Shown here: positions 52,303-60,469 of the stretch, piece by piece
How positions within the stretch are numbered: position 1 is the stretch's first letter
Layout of the letters: every line of letters begins with the position of its first letter
NCBI GenBank assembly: GCA_003526375.1
Contig: DPDG01000074.1
Coordinates: 1-64,000, forward strand
Length of the DNA stretch: 64,000 bases
Source: Lentisphaeria bacterium
GTDB lineage: Bacteria > Verrucomicrobiota > Lentisphaeria > Victivallales > UBA1829
Direction: 5' to 3'
Program-made: the position numbers and the translations under genes
Notes under the pieces: generated by a model
The model's database searches: none
Seen by the model: the letters and a program-made list of their open reading frames with translations, nothing else
Told to the model about the DNA's origin: nothing

Positions 52303-53325
52303 TCAGGGTGTCTTGAGCTCGTCAAGAATCTTCCTGATGATGTCGTCCGACGTCAGCCCCTCCGCCTCGGCTTCGTAGCTGAGCAGAAGTCTGTGGCGGA
52401 GCACATCGGGGGCAAGGGACTTGACGTCCTGCGGAATCACGTAGGCGCGCCCGGCAAGGAACGCTTCGCCTTTCGCGGCGAGCGCAAGGGAAATCGCGGC
52501 TCGCGGAGAGGCGCCGAACTGAAGCAGATTGTCCAGTTCGTCAAGCTTTACGCCATCCTGGCGGGAGGAAAGTTCCGAGCGCCGTTTCGGACGTGTCGCG
52601 CAGACGATATCGAGAATGTATTCGAGGATTTTCTCATCCATGTAGACTTTGTCCACCCACTCGCGCGCCTTTGAAATGTCGGCAAGCGAGGCTACGGCAA
52701 GCGCCTGTATCTTGAGTTCGGGATGCGCCATGCGTTCGACAATGACGCGTTCTTCGGCGCGGCTCGGATAATCGACTTTCAGTTTGAACATGAAGCGGTC
52801 CACCTGCGCCTCGGGCAGAGGATAGGTGCCTTCCTGTTCGATCGGGTTCTGCGTGGCGAGAACCAGGAACGGCGTCGGCATTTTATAAGTGGTTCCGGCG
52901 ATGGTCGCCTGCCGCTCCTGCATACATTCAAGCAGTGCGCTCTGGACTTTTGCCGGTGCGCGGTTGATTTCATCCGCCAGAATCAGGTTTGCGAAAACCG
53001 GTCCTTTTTTAATGGAGAACGTGTGTTCCTGCGGATTGTAAATATTGGTTCCGACCACATCGGCGGGAAGCAGGTCCGGCGTAAACTGGATTCGTGAAAA
53101 TTCACCGTCGAGAGTCTGTGCAAGAGTTTTTACAGCCAGCGTCTTGGCAAGTCCCGGCACGCCTTCCAGCAGGACATGCCCATCCGAAATCATGGCGAGC
53201 AGAAGCCTGTCCACCAGTTTCTGCTGGCCGGAAAGGATTCTTCCCATTTCGGTTTTGATGTTCTTTACGAATGCGGAAACTTCCGTAATGTTGGTTTGCA
53301 GTTCCTGCAGTTCTTCCTGTTTCAT
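52303..53325 (-). CDS. MoxR-family AAA+ ATPase
   Basis: This 340-residue ATPase has Walker A as LEGVPGLAKTLAVKTLA, Walker B LILADEINRAPAKVQSALLECMQE and sensor 1 LATQNPIEQEGTYPLPEAQLDRF-like sequence (with AQVDRF). These are signatures of MoxR proteins. GGGAGGGAG precedes the ATG. It leads the operon with the DUF58 and VWA genes and likely remodels those partner complexes. Confidence 0.95.
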   Translation of the reverse strand: MKQEELQELQTNITEVSAFVKNIKTEMGRILSGQQKLVDRLLLAMISDGHVLLEGVPGLAKTLAVKTLAQTLDGEFSRIQFTPDLLPADVVGTNIYNPQEHTFSIKKGPVFANLILADEINRAPAKVQSALLECMQERQATIAGTTYKMPTPFLVLATQNPIEQEGTYPLPEAQVDRFMFKLKVDYPSRAEERVIVERMAHPELKIQALAVASLADISKAREWVDKVYMDEKILEYILDIVCATRPKRRSELSSRQDGVKLDELDNLLQFGASPRAAISLALAAKGEAFLAGRAYVIPQDVKSLAPDVLRHRLLLSYEAEAEGLTSDDIIRKILDELKTP

Positions 53326-53670
53326 AAGAGCTCCCTCCCGTTTCGTTAAGGATACTGTTCATTTATGTTTACATTATGAGAGCATAGACACGGCGTCTGT
53401 TCAAAAGTTCACGGGAAAGCGAACTTTTCATAAAAACTTTCAGAAACGTGCAATGCCTGATGCCACAGCCGCCAAAATGAACTGCCCCGCGGCAGGCAGC
53501 GGGGGAGCGGAAAGCCAAACCAATGGCGAAATCTCTCCGGCGGCGGTTCCACCCGCGGAGGACGGAAGCGCAGCTCAAGAGCCGACCCGAAAGCCGGGGA
53601 ATGAACCCCCAAAAGAATCAAAGACAAGACAAACAGGATCTGGCAGTTTTATGAGACGCCGGCGCCATCC
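53326..53670. other. spacer of 345 bases with a hairpin and a possible dispersed repeat
   Basis: AAAAGTTC (53403-53410) and GAACTTTT (53421-53428) form a perfect eight-bp stem that may end the AraC transcript or bind a regulator. The GC-rich part (about 53452-53620) is open in more than one frame but is Pro/Gly-biased, has no ribosome-binding site and lies between two minus-strand genes. I see no gene in it. Confidence 0.5.
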
Positions 53671-54582
53671 TTATTCAGAAGTCCCGCACTCCTTCCTGAA
53701 CTCCGAGGGAGCGACACCCGTATATTTTTTGAACGAGGTGGAAAAATAAAGCGAGTTGCGGAAACCGAGCTGTTCCGCGATCTCCTTGAAGGACAGATTC
53801 CCGCGCCGGATCAGATTTTTTGCGTTCTCCATGCGGAGACTGTTCAGGTATGCCTGCGGCGAGGTGTTCAGATACTTCCGGAAAAGCCGGTTCAGAGTCG
53901 CCTTGCTGGTGTTCGACATCGCGGCAAGTTCGGGAATCGAAAAATTGTGCGACAACTCCGCCTGCATGTTGCGGATGGAGTGCGTCAACGGCGGCGGCAG
54001 GTCGGCAAGGGAAAGTTCCCTTTTGCTTTCCGCGAGCCATGCGATCAGTTCATATGTCTTTGCCGATGTCAGCGCCTCGCTTCCGGGTTCCTTTTTCCCC
54101 AGAAGCTCCGCAAATTCACGGTAACGCTCCTCCAGCGCGGTGAAATCCCGGAATTTCATCAGGTAAGTTTTCTTCAGGTCAAGCGTCTCAAGCAGCAGTT
54201 TCAGGAGGGAACCGGCAATACACAGTTGAAGCTGATGCACATACTTGCAGGGAGCGTTTTTAATTCGGATTGTGTTCCCCGGATGGGAAAAATAGAGATC
54301 GCCCTGATGCAGATGATGCACAATCCCCTCCTGTTCATAGACCAGTTCACCATCCAGAATAAGCTCCAGAGTCAGCAGCGGATAATTACAGCGGTCGCGC
54401 CACCAACTGCCCATACGCTCCGTCTCACTGTAATTCTGCGGCCACAAGGCGAGGGAAAACGGAAAGACATCATACCAGTGTTCACTCCGGATATTCTTCA
54501 TATGCTTCAGGTAATTTTTCGGAAAGCGATCATAAGAATGCCTTGAAGTTTCCGCTTTCTCTATCGTCTCAATTCCATCCAT
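53671..54582 (-). CDS. AraC-family transcriptional regulator
   Basis: This 303-residue protein has an N-terminal cupin-like effector domain (about 60-150, with EGIVHHLHQGDLYFSHPG) and a C-terminal double HTH: FSIPELAAMSNTSKATLNRLF, then SFKEIAEQLGFRNSLYFSTSFK with the closing GVAPSEFRK. GGGAAAA precedes the ATG. It diverges from the pseudopilin plus secreted-protein pair across 147 bases and probably controls them in response to a carbohydrate. Confidence 0.93.
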   Translation of the reverse strand: MDGIETIEKAETSRHSYDRFPKNYLKHMKNIRSEHWYDVFPFSLALWPQNYSETERMGSWWRDRCNYPLLTLELILDGELVYEQEGIVHHLHQGDLYFSHPGNTIRIKNAPCKYVHQLQLCIAGSLLKLLLETLDLKKTYLMKFRDFTALEERYREFAELLGKKEPGSEALTSAKTYELIAWLAESKRELSLADLPPPLTHSIRNMQAELSHNFSIPELAAMSNTSKATLNRLFRKYLNTSPQAYLNSLRMENAKNLIRRGNLSFKEIAEQLGFRNSLYFSTSFKKYTGVAPSEFRKECGTSE

Positions 54583-54659
54583 TTTTCCCGGAAAATCCCC
54601 GTTTTTGCGATTTCGAATATTTGTGATTCAATATTATATACTTTTCTTAAAAAATCAAG

Positions 54660-54687
54660 TTGTCATTTCCGTTATTTTTCATATAAT
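54660..54687 (+). promoter_or_regulatory. promoter of the pseudopilin/secreted-protein operon
   Basis: TTGTCA (54660-54665), 16 bases, TATAAT (54682-54687), in the AT-rich gap divergent from the AraC gene. AGAGG lies before the ATG at 54730. Confidence 0.55.
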
Positions 54688-54729
54688 ATATAAAAGAAAG
54701 AAGTGATTCAAAAACAAAAAGAGGTAATT

Positions 54730-55695
54730 ATGAACACAGAAAAACTCAGAATTTTCCGCCGCAGAAGACAGCTTCAATGTTGTAAGAATGGTATTTCATT
54801 CCAGCAGCAAGACTGGGCAGAACGTTGCCAGTCCCCTGATCTTACTTCTTCTTTCTTTCCATTGTTGAATTGTTCTAATGTTCAATTGTTCAAATGTTTT
54901 CCCGCTTCTCCCTTCCGTGCTCCCTGTTCGAGATTCTTACTTCGCAGGGCGAAAACAAGAGTTTTCACCCTGATCGAGCTCCTCATCGTGATAGCAATCA
55001 TCGCGATTTTAGCCTCAATGCTGCTGCCGGCACTGAACAAGGCAAAAGAAAAGGCGCAGGCTATCACATGCACATCTCAGATGAAAAGCTGGAACACGGC
55101 ACATTTTCTCTATGCGGATACCTACGGCGGATATTTCATGTATAAGGTAAACTGGCAATCCAGTCCCGGCAGTTCCATTTACGATTTCTGGTATCATGAA
55201 GTCGGCAGCCAGATCAAGATTGACGTAAAAAAGCTGAGCACTGCCAGACAGGGACAGAAAACCTCTCTATTCTGTCCCATGGACAAAAAGGCAAACAGCA
55301 GCCCGGTGGTCTCTGCACAAAGAGTCAGCTACGGCTACAATGGCTTTTTTCTGGCAGCTAACTATCTGTCCAGTGGAGGAAGTTACGGCGGAGGAGCTCA
55401 AATCAGCCGCATCAGGTTTCCGTCCACAACTCTGGTAATGTGCGAAATCGGTTATCATGACGATATGGCATATCAACGAAACGATGCAATATGCGAATAT
55501 CCCACCGGAGCATCCTTTCCCGGTCACAGACCCACCCGCCGTCATTCGGGGTCCGCCAACTGTGCTTTTGCCGACGGTCATGTTTCCGCAGTAAAACAGA
55601 CACAACTGCTGTATAAAACAAGCGCAGCTTCCATACCGATCAACAAATATTTCGGTTACAGCACCAACAACATCAAACATCTTACGGGAGAATAA
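54730..55695 (+). CDS. prepilin-like (pseudopilin family) protein with long N-terminal extension and FADGHV signature
   Basis: This 321-residue protein has FTLIELLIVIAIIAILASML preceded by LLRRAKTRV and about 75 further residues, much longer than a normal prepilin leader. The extension is encoded by a low-complexity stretch with repeated TTGTTC/GTTCAA words at about 54861-54895. The C terminus has RRHSGSANCAFADGHV, the H-X9-DG signature. AGAGG precedes the ATG at 54730. No nearer in-frame ATG exists before the hydrophobic segment. It lies one base before the next gene, so the two are co-transcribed. Confidence 0.82.
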   Translation: MNTEKLRIFRRRRQLQCCKNGISFQQQDWAERCQSPDLTSSFFPLLNCSNVQLFKCFPASPFRAPCSRFLLRRAKTRVFTLIELLIVIAIIAILASMLLPALNKAKEKAQAITCTSQMKSWNTAHFLYADTYGGYFMYKVNWQSSPGSSIYDFWYHEVGSQIKIDVKKLSTARQGQKTSLFCPMDKKANSSPVVSAQRVSYGYNGFFLAANYLSSGGSYGGGAQISRIRFPSTTLVMCEIGYHDDMAYQRNDAICEYPTGASFPGHRPTRRHSGSANCAFADGHVSAVKQTQLLYKTSAASIPINKYFGYSTNNIKHLTGE

Positions 55696-55696
55696 A

Positions 55697-58141
55697 ATGA
55701 TCTCAGCAAAACATCTTCTGCCGCTGGTTCTCGTGACGGGAACCCTGCTCCATGCAGTCCCGAATCTGGAGGTAAATTCCGCGCCGGACCGCTGGAGCGC
55801 TCCTTTTGAAGTGCTTGACCAGCCGAAAGGCGTCTATGGGGAATACCGCCGCACCGCCGAAATCTATCACAGGGGAGCGGCGCAGGCGGCAGTCCGTTTT
55901 GATCAAGACATGCTGGAAGTCAAGTTCCGCTGTCCGGTTCCACTGGGAGTGAAACTGAACATCGACGACGCCTCCCCCGCGGGAAAAGGAGAATATGTCG
56001 AATTCTTTTTCTCTCCTTCGCCGGAACCGATTCCCTATTTTCATTACACGGTGAATGTCAACGGAAAGAAAAAGGCGCAGAAACTTACCGCTGTCGGGGT
56101 CAATGATCCGAAGTGGCGCAGCCGTTTCACGGCGAAGGTCAAACATGCGCCTGCGGGATATGAGGTTCTCATACGTATTCCCTGCGGGGAACTCGGAGTC
56201 TCCGCAACGAAACCGGGAGCGTTGTTCCGCAGCAACTTCACACGCTGCGGAGATACCGCCGGCGGGCTCTCCACATGGGCTCCGGTCGGACGGAATTTCC
56301 ACTCTCCGACGCTGTTCGGGAAACTGATCTCCGGCAGTTTCCAGATCTTTCTGGAACAACGACTCCGGGATGTTGAAAAGCGTCTTGCCGCAGTCGGGAA
56401 TCCCGACACGAAACAATACAGGGCGGTGAAACGTCAGGCGATGCGCCTGCATGACGCAATTCAGGAGTGCAATTCCGATCCGGAAGTTTTCGCCGATCTG
56501 GAAAACTCTCTTGCGCAACTGAATTTCGAGCTTGCACGCATGGAGTATGGACGCGATCTTCTGGTCTGGCGGACCGATCCCTGGAATAATGATTTCTCCC
56601 TCCGCAATGGAACAAAGGGACTTGAAAAGATCTCCATCACGGTTCCCGCCAACGGACAGACTTATTTCGGATTTGCGTTGACAAATTTCAGCGACCTGCC
56701 TTATCTCGGACGAATCAAATGGTTCTCAAAATACAATCCGCACTCTTTCGATGGTTCAGGCTCGCCCCACGCCGACCGGCTCAAACTGTTTGAAATGCTG
56801 GAACTCTGCAACCTCAACCGTCTGCCGATATTCGATCCTCTGGCGCCGCTTCCGCTGAATTCGGTGGTCCGCACACCGGCAAGAAGCACGACGCCGCTGC
56901 TGATGCGCATTGACGCCACCGGCTGGAAGCCGGGAATCTATTCCGGCGAACTTGCAGTCAAATCATCGCGCCCGGAATTTCCGACTTCCCTCATACCGCT
57001 GGAAATCAGAGTTTCACCGGTTGACGTATCCGCCTGCACCCCGGATGTCGTCTATTATTCTTATGCGTTTCACCGCTGGAACAGCGACAAAAACCACGAA
57101 CTGCTCAAACTTTACGCGGAACACGGAGCCAATACACTTCTGATTCAATTCAGTTCGGTAAACCAGTTGCGAAACGTCTGGCCGGAAATCAATGCCGCCG
57201 GACAGATCAACCCCGAAACCATTGACATGAAACCATTCGACTCGATCATCGACCGGGCGCTCGCGGCAGGTTTCCCGCACGAACGTCTGAAACTCATGCT
57301 CGACTTCGTCCGCCTGAAATATATACGGTTCAGAGGTAACAAGACTGCCGTCTCCGAAGGTTCGGACGCTTTCGCCAAAGCGGTCGCAGACACGCTGCAC
57401 ATCTGGTTCAAACACTGGAAAGCGAAATACGGCATTACCGCAGACCGCATCCTCATCCAGTCAGTTGACGAAGCGGACGGCGATGTGGATATCCCCGGAA
57501 CACCGATTGCGCAGTCGCTTCATCTGGCACGGAAACTGAAAGAGATTGATCCGTCGTTCCGGCTCATGCAGAACAGTCTCATGCTTTACAGGACTCCCAA
57601 AGATACAGTGCTGAAGAATATGCGCGTGCAGGCTGAATACTTTGACGTCTTCTGCCCCCTGCGCTGGAATGTACCGCGGGAAACGCAGGACATCTGGCGC
57701 GGCAAAGAACTGTGGAGCTATCTGGTGCTCAACAACAATACGCCTCCTTACATTTACCGGCGCATGTTCTGGCTGAATTTCCGGGACGGGATGAATGGAG
57801 TCTGTCCGTTCTGGCACATGGAGGAACATGCGGGCGGGGACGGTTTTGAATTCTTCACGGGATGGGCGAACGGAATCCGTTCCAACTATGGCGGGGTCTA
57901 CGCGGACATCACACACGGAGCCATTCTGACATCCCGAAGACTGGAAGCCCATAACCTCGGAAGGGAGGATTACAGGCTTATGGATTTCTGCCGCCGGAAA
58001 CTGGCGGAACGTCCTGACGGAAAAATGAGTTTGGAGTTGAAACAGATCGTATCCGAAGCGGCATCCGGCGGCGCCATGTCCGCACTGGATGCGGGACGTG
58101 TAAAACTGGAACAGCTTGCGGAACGGCTGGCAACACGCTGA
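55697..58141 (+). CDS. large secreted glycan-associated protein (CBM9-like N terminus, DUF4091-like C terminus)
   Basis: This 814-residue protein has a signal peptide (about 1-20). The N-terminal about 200 residues have the pattern of CBM9-type domains (GEYVEFFFSPSP, HYTVNVNGKKK). The rest resembles DUF4091-type proteins, with LLIQFSSVNQL, IQSVDEADGDVDIPG, a Trp-rich region near WRGKELWSYLVLNN and the closing SRRLEAHNLGREDYRLMDF. DUF4091 proteins are usually secreted and adjacent to glycan-degradation genes; activity is unproven. GGGAG lies upstream. It partners with the pseudopilin under probable AraC control. Confidence 0.72.
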   Translation: MISAKHLLPLVLVTGTLLHAVPNLEVNSAPDRWSAPFEVLDQPKGVYGEYRRTAEIYHRGAAQAAVRFDQDMLEVKFRCPVPLGVKLNIDDASPAGKGEYVEFFFSPSPEPIPYFHYTVNVNGKKKAQKLTAVGVNDPKWRSRFTAKVKHAPAGYEVLIRIPCGELGVSATKPGALFRSNFTRCGDTAGGLSTWAPVGRNFHSPTLFGKLISGSFQIFLEQRLRDVEKRLAAVGNPDTKQYRAVKRQAMRLHDAIQECNSDPEVFADLENSLAQLNFELARMEYGRDLLVWRTDPWNNDFSLRNGTKGLEKISITVPANGQTYFGFALTNFSDLPYLGRIKWFSKYNPHSFDGSGSPHADRLKLFEMLELCNLNRLPIFDPLAPLPLNSVVRTPARSTTPLLMRIDATGWKPGIYSGELAVKSSRPEFPTSLIPLEIRVSPVDVSACTPDVVYYSYAFHRWNSDKNHELLKLYAEHGANTLLIQFSSVNQLRNVWPEINAAGQINPETIDMKPFDSIIDRALAAGFPHERLKLMLDFVRLKYIRFRGNKTAVSEGSDAFAKAVADTLHIWFKHWKAKYGITADRILIQSVDEADGDVDIPGTPIAQSLHLARKLKEIDPSFRLMQNSLMLYRTPKDTVLKNMRVQAEYFDVFCPLRWNVPRETQDIWRGKELWSYLVLNNNTPPYIYRRMFWLNFRDGMNGVCPFWHMEEHAGGDGFEFFTGWANGIRSNYGGVYADITHGAILTSRRLEAHNLGREDYRLMDFCRRKLAERPDGKMSLELKQIVSEAASGGAMSALDAGRVKLEQLAERLATR

Positions 58142-58156
58142 TCCGCGTTTCCAGAA

Positions 58157-58795
58157 TCAGGCGAACAGGCTTTCGGGCGCTTTGAAAAAGTCCCCGAGAG
58201 CCTGGTAAAAATGACCGAAATGAATCCCGTCCACCAGTGAATGGTTCGCCTGAACCGCCACGGGCAGTTTCTTCTCCTCCGTCAGACGCCCCCAGGCAAG
58301 AATCACAATGCTCTGATCGGTCGTCAACGCCGCCTGTGACAACGACTGAAAACTGAACCACGGGACACAGCTCGCGCAAAAGTAGTCGTTCCGTTTCCTG
58401 ACTTCAGGATCGAACTCCCCGCGTTTCGCCGCCGCAACAGCCGGTTCCGCCTGTTTCCGGAATTCATCGAACGTACCGGCATACTCCGCCAGCGCCATGG
58501 AAAACTCCTCCTCCCCAGCCATGACAGGCGTCAGGACAGCCGTATGACGGAACTCAATCACACGCCCGTCCGGCAGGATTCTCTGCCGCAACTGCGGAAC
58601 GCTGTCCACCGCGCGCAGGACGGCGTAAAGAGTCAACAGGAAAAACGAGACGCCCCAGCTCTTTGCACAATGATACAGCGCCGAAGCATCCAGTTCAACC
58701 GTCAGGTTGACAAGCTGGTTCTGAAACGTCCGGTAATATTCAAATTTCGGACGCCTTTTCCAGCTTCTCAAGTCGATTTCCGTAAAATCGTTCAT
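58157..58795 (-). CDS. chloramphenicol acetyltransferase-like protein
   Basis: This 212-residue protein has the CAT fold signature: RSWKRRPKFEYY near the start, CVPWFSFQSLS in the middle and NHSLVDGIHFGHF near the end. It keeps the catalytic His185 and Asp189 (HxxxDG), with the first His of the usual HH pair replaced by Asn. CAT-family proteins trimerise and transfer acetyl groups. Whether this one acts on chloramphenicol is not shown; homologues also act on other hydroxyls. It starts six bases after the unknown upstream gene's stop, within a tight operon. Confidence 0.85.
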   Translation of the reverse strand: MNDFTEIDLRSWKRRPKFEYYRTFQNQLVNLTVELDASALYHCAKSWGVSFFLLTLYAVLRAVDSVPQLRQRILPDGRVIEFRHTAVLTPVMAGEEEFSMALAEYAGTFDEFRKQAEPAVAAAKRGEFDPEVRKRNDYFCASCVPWFSFQSLSQAALTTDQSIVILAWGRLTEEKKLPVAVQANHSLVDGIHFGHFYQALGDFFKAPESLFA

Positions 58796-58801
58796 GACGG
58801 A

Positions 58802-59959
58802 TCACAGCAGAGTCATAAAACCTTTGAACGGCGAACCTTCCGCCGCGATCAGCTCCAGACGCGCCCCCCGCGAAGCAAGCTGGCGGTTCGCCCAGCGCTT
58901 GAACTCCAGCAGAGAGGCAAGGTCCCAATGCGGCAGTGAGTGCAGTTTCGCACGTTCCATGTGTCCGGCGGAAACACAGTAGTGCGGCAGAATATTCGTC
59001 ACGGCGAAAACATCCCCCTCCTCAGCCGCCGCAAGATTGGAACGAAGCCATTTTTTCAGGGAATTCAACGCGCCGGAAGAACAGAGGCAGACCGGGTTTT
59101 CCGCCTCCCCGTTCCTTTTCTTCTTCGCCGTTTTCCTGACGGAAAGAACCGCGCGGGAAGCCTCCTGCCAGTCGGCGGAATCCAGATTGAAGGCGGATTT
59201 GAACGCAGTCTTCTTCGCTTTCCCGGAAGTCCTGCCGTGCCAGGAAGCCGCCCATGTCAGCCTCCAGTTGCGCCCGGCGGGCATTTCCGTATCCGGCTTG
59301 AGCGTAAAAATCTGCCATGTAAAATGCAAAGCGCCGTCCTTCTTCACAACGGCGAAGCGGGAAGTTCCGCCGATGCGCTCCGCATTCGTCCAGCGCCAGA
59401 AATCATCACCGACAATCAGTTCAAGCACCGACCGCTCCGACTCGATCACGAGTCCGAACGGAGGAAACGCCTCCTCATAAAACACCGTTCCGTCAGCCGC
59501 GGCGGAAAAGTCTTTCTCCTGCGAAAAATCAGGCGTAAACTCTCCTTTCGGCGGCATACCTGCAAAACGAATCCTGCCGACGGTACCGGAAATCACGACT
59601 CCCCCTGCGGAGATGTCCTTCATTTCGTTCGACGCGCGCATTTCAATGTCCATCGTCACATTCAGCAGATGTTCAGAAAGGCGGACCTTGCGCCTGATGA
59701 CGGGTTCGCTTCCGAATGGAATCGCATTTTCCTGTTCGATCAGGACTTCGCCTCCGTCATCGGAAGTATGCGGGCGGCGCTTCGCCTTCAGCGCCATCGA
59801 TTCAGAAAGCTCGCCGAGTCGGACGGGAAGCGTGGACAATGTAAAATCTTTGCCGATTTTCAGCGTAAACGCATCCACGGACGGTGTATCGGTCGTCACG
59901 CACAGGGATGCAGTCTTGCAGGAAACGGAACCGTCATCGGAATATTCGGTCTTCCACAT
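58802..59959 (-). CDS. protein of unknown function
   Basis: This 385-residue protein is not recognised. It has no signal peptide or clear membrane span. The first two thirds appear beta-rich, with alternating strands such as FTLSTLPVRLGEL and VLIEQENAIPF. A Lys-rich linker near residues 280-290 (KKKRN) separates a C-terminal helical part containing SAGHMERAKLHSLPHWDLASLLEFKRWANRQLASRG. It lies two bases from the nitroreductase gene and six from the CAT-like gene, so it belongs to the murJ-led operon. It may be lineage-specific. Confidence 0.7.
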   Translation of the reverse strand: MWKTEYSDDGSVSCKTASLCVTTDTPSVDAFTLKIGKDFTLSTLPVRLGELSESMALKAKRRPHTSDDGGEVLIEQENAIPFGSEPVIRRKVRLSEHLLNVTMDIEMRASNEMKDISAGGVVISGTVGRIRFAGMPPKGEFTPDFSQEKDFSAAADGTVFYEEAFPPFGLVIESERSVLELIVGDDFWRWTNAERIGGTSRFAVVKKDGALHFTWQIFTLKPDTEMPAGRNWRLTWAASWHGRTSGKAKKTAFKSAFNLDSADWQEASRAVLSVRKTAKKKRNGEAENPVCLCSSGALNSLKKWLRSNLAAAEEGDVFAVTNILPHYCVSAGHMERAKLHSLPHWDLASLLEFKRWANRQLASRGARLELIAAEGSPFKGFMTLL

Positions 59960-59961
59960 GG

Positions 59962-60468
59962 TCAGTCCACCACTTTGAAAAGTTCGTCCAGCGGTTTTCT
60001 GACGAACGGACCAGGTTCCGCGGCGGCATATCCGAGCGGAGACATGGCGACCGTCTTATACTTCGGGTCAAGCCCGAGCGCCTTATCGGCTTCCGCGCGC
60101 CGGAACGCGCAGATCCAGCAGGTGCCGAGCCCCTCCGCCGTCGCGGCAAGCATAAAATGCTCCATCGCAATCGCGGCGTCCACATCGATGATCGTATTGC
60201 CCTCCAGCCGCTTCCACGCTTCGGACTCGCATCCGACGAGCACGGCGATAATCGGAGCCTGCGCAAGCCATTTCTGCGGATAGACTTTCGCCAGCGCCGC
60301 CCGTTTCTCCGGGTTGCGGACAAGCAGTATCTGACAAGGCTGGCGGTTGCACGCGGTCGGTGCGGTTCTCACGGCTTCCCCGATTCTCCGGATCGCATCC
60401 TCCGGGACAGCGTCCGGCTTGTAACCGCGGATGCTTCTGCGCTTGTTGAGCGCCTCATAAAAATCCAT
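59962..60468 (-). CDS. nitroreductase family protein
   Basis: This 168-residue FMN-dependent oxidoreductase shows LNKRRSIRGYKPD at the N terminus and TACNRQPCQILLV, both phosphate/FMN-binding signatures, and GLGTCWICAF later. It is at the short end of the family. Substrates range from nitro compounds to quinones. GAGG inside the end of murJ serves as the ribosome-binding site, and the start lies one base beyond the murJ stop. Confidence 0.92.
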   Translation of the reverse strand: MDFYEALNKRRSIRGYKPDAVPEDAIRRIGEAVRTAPTACNRQPCQILLVRNPEKRAALAKVYPQKWLAQAPIIAVLVGCESEAWKRLEGNTIIDVDAAIAMEHFMLAATAEGLGTCWICAFRRAEADKALGLDPKYKTVAMSPLGYAAAEPGPFVRKPLDELFKVVD

Positions 60469-60469
60469 A

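Noticed and set aside
58157..58795. Acquired antibiotic-resistance gene
   Set aside because: It is embedded in a tight chromosomal operon with no mobile element, similar composition to its neighbours, and a variant NHxxxDG site; an ordinary housekeeping acetyltransferase is as likely.
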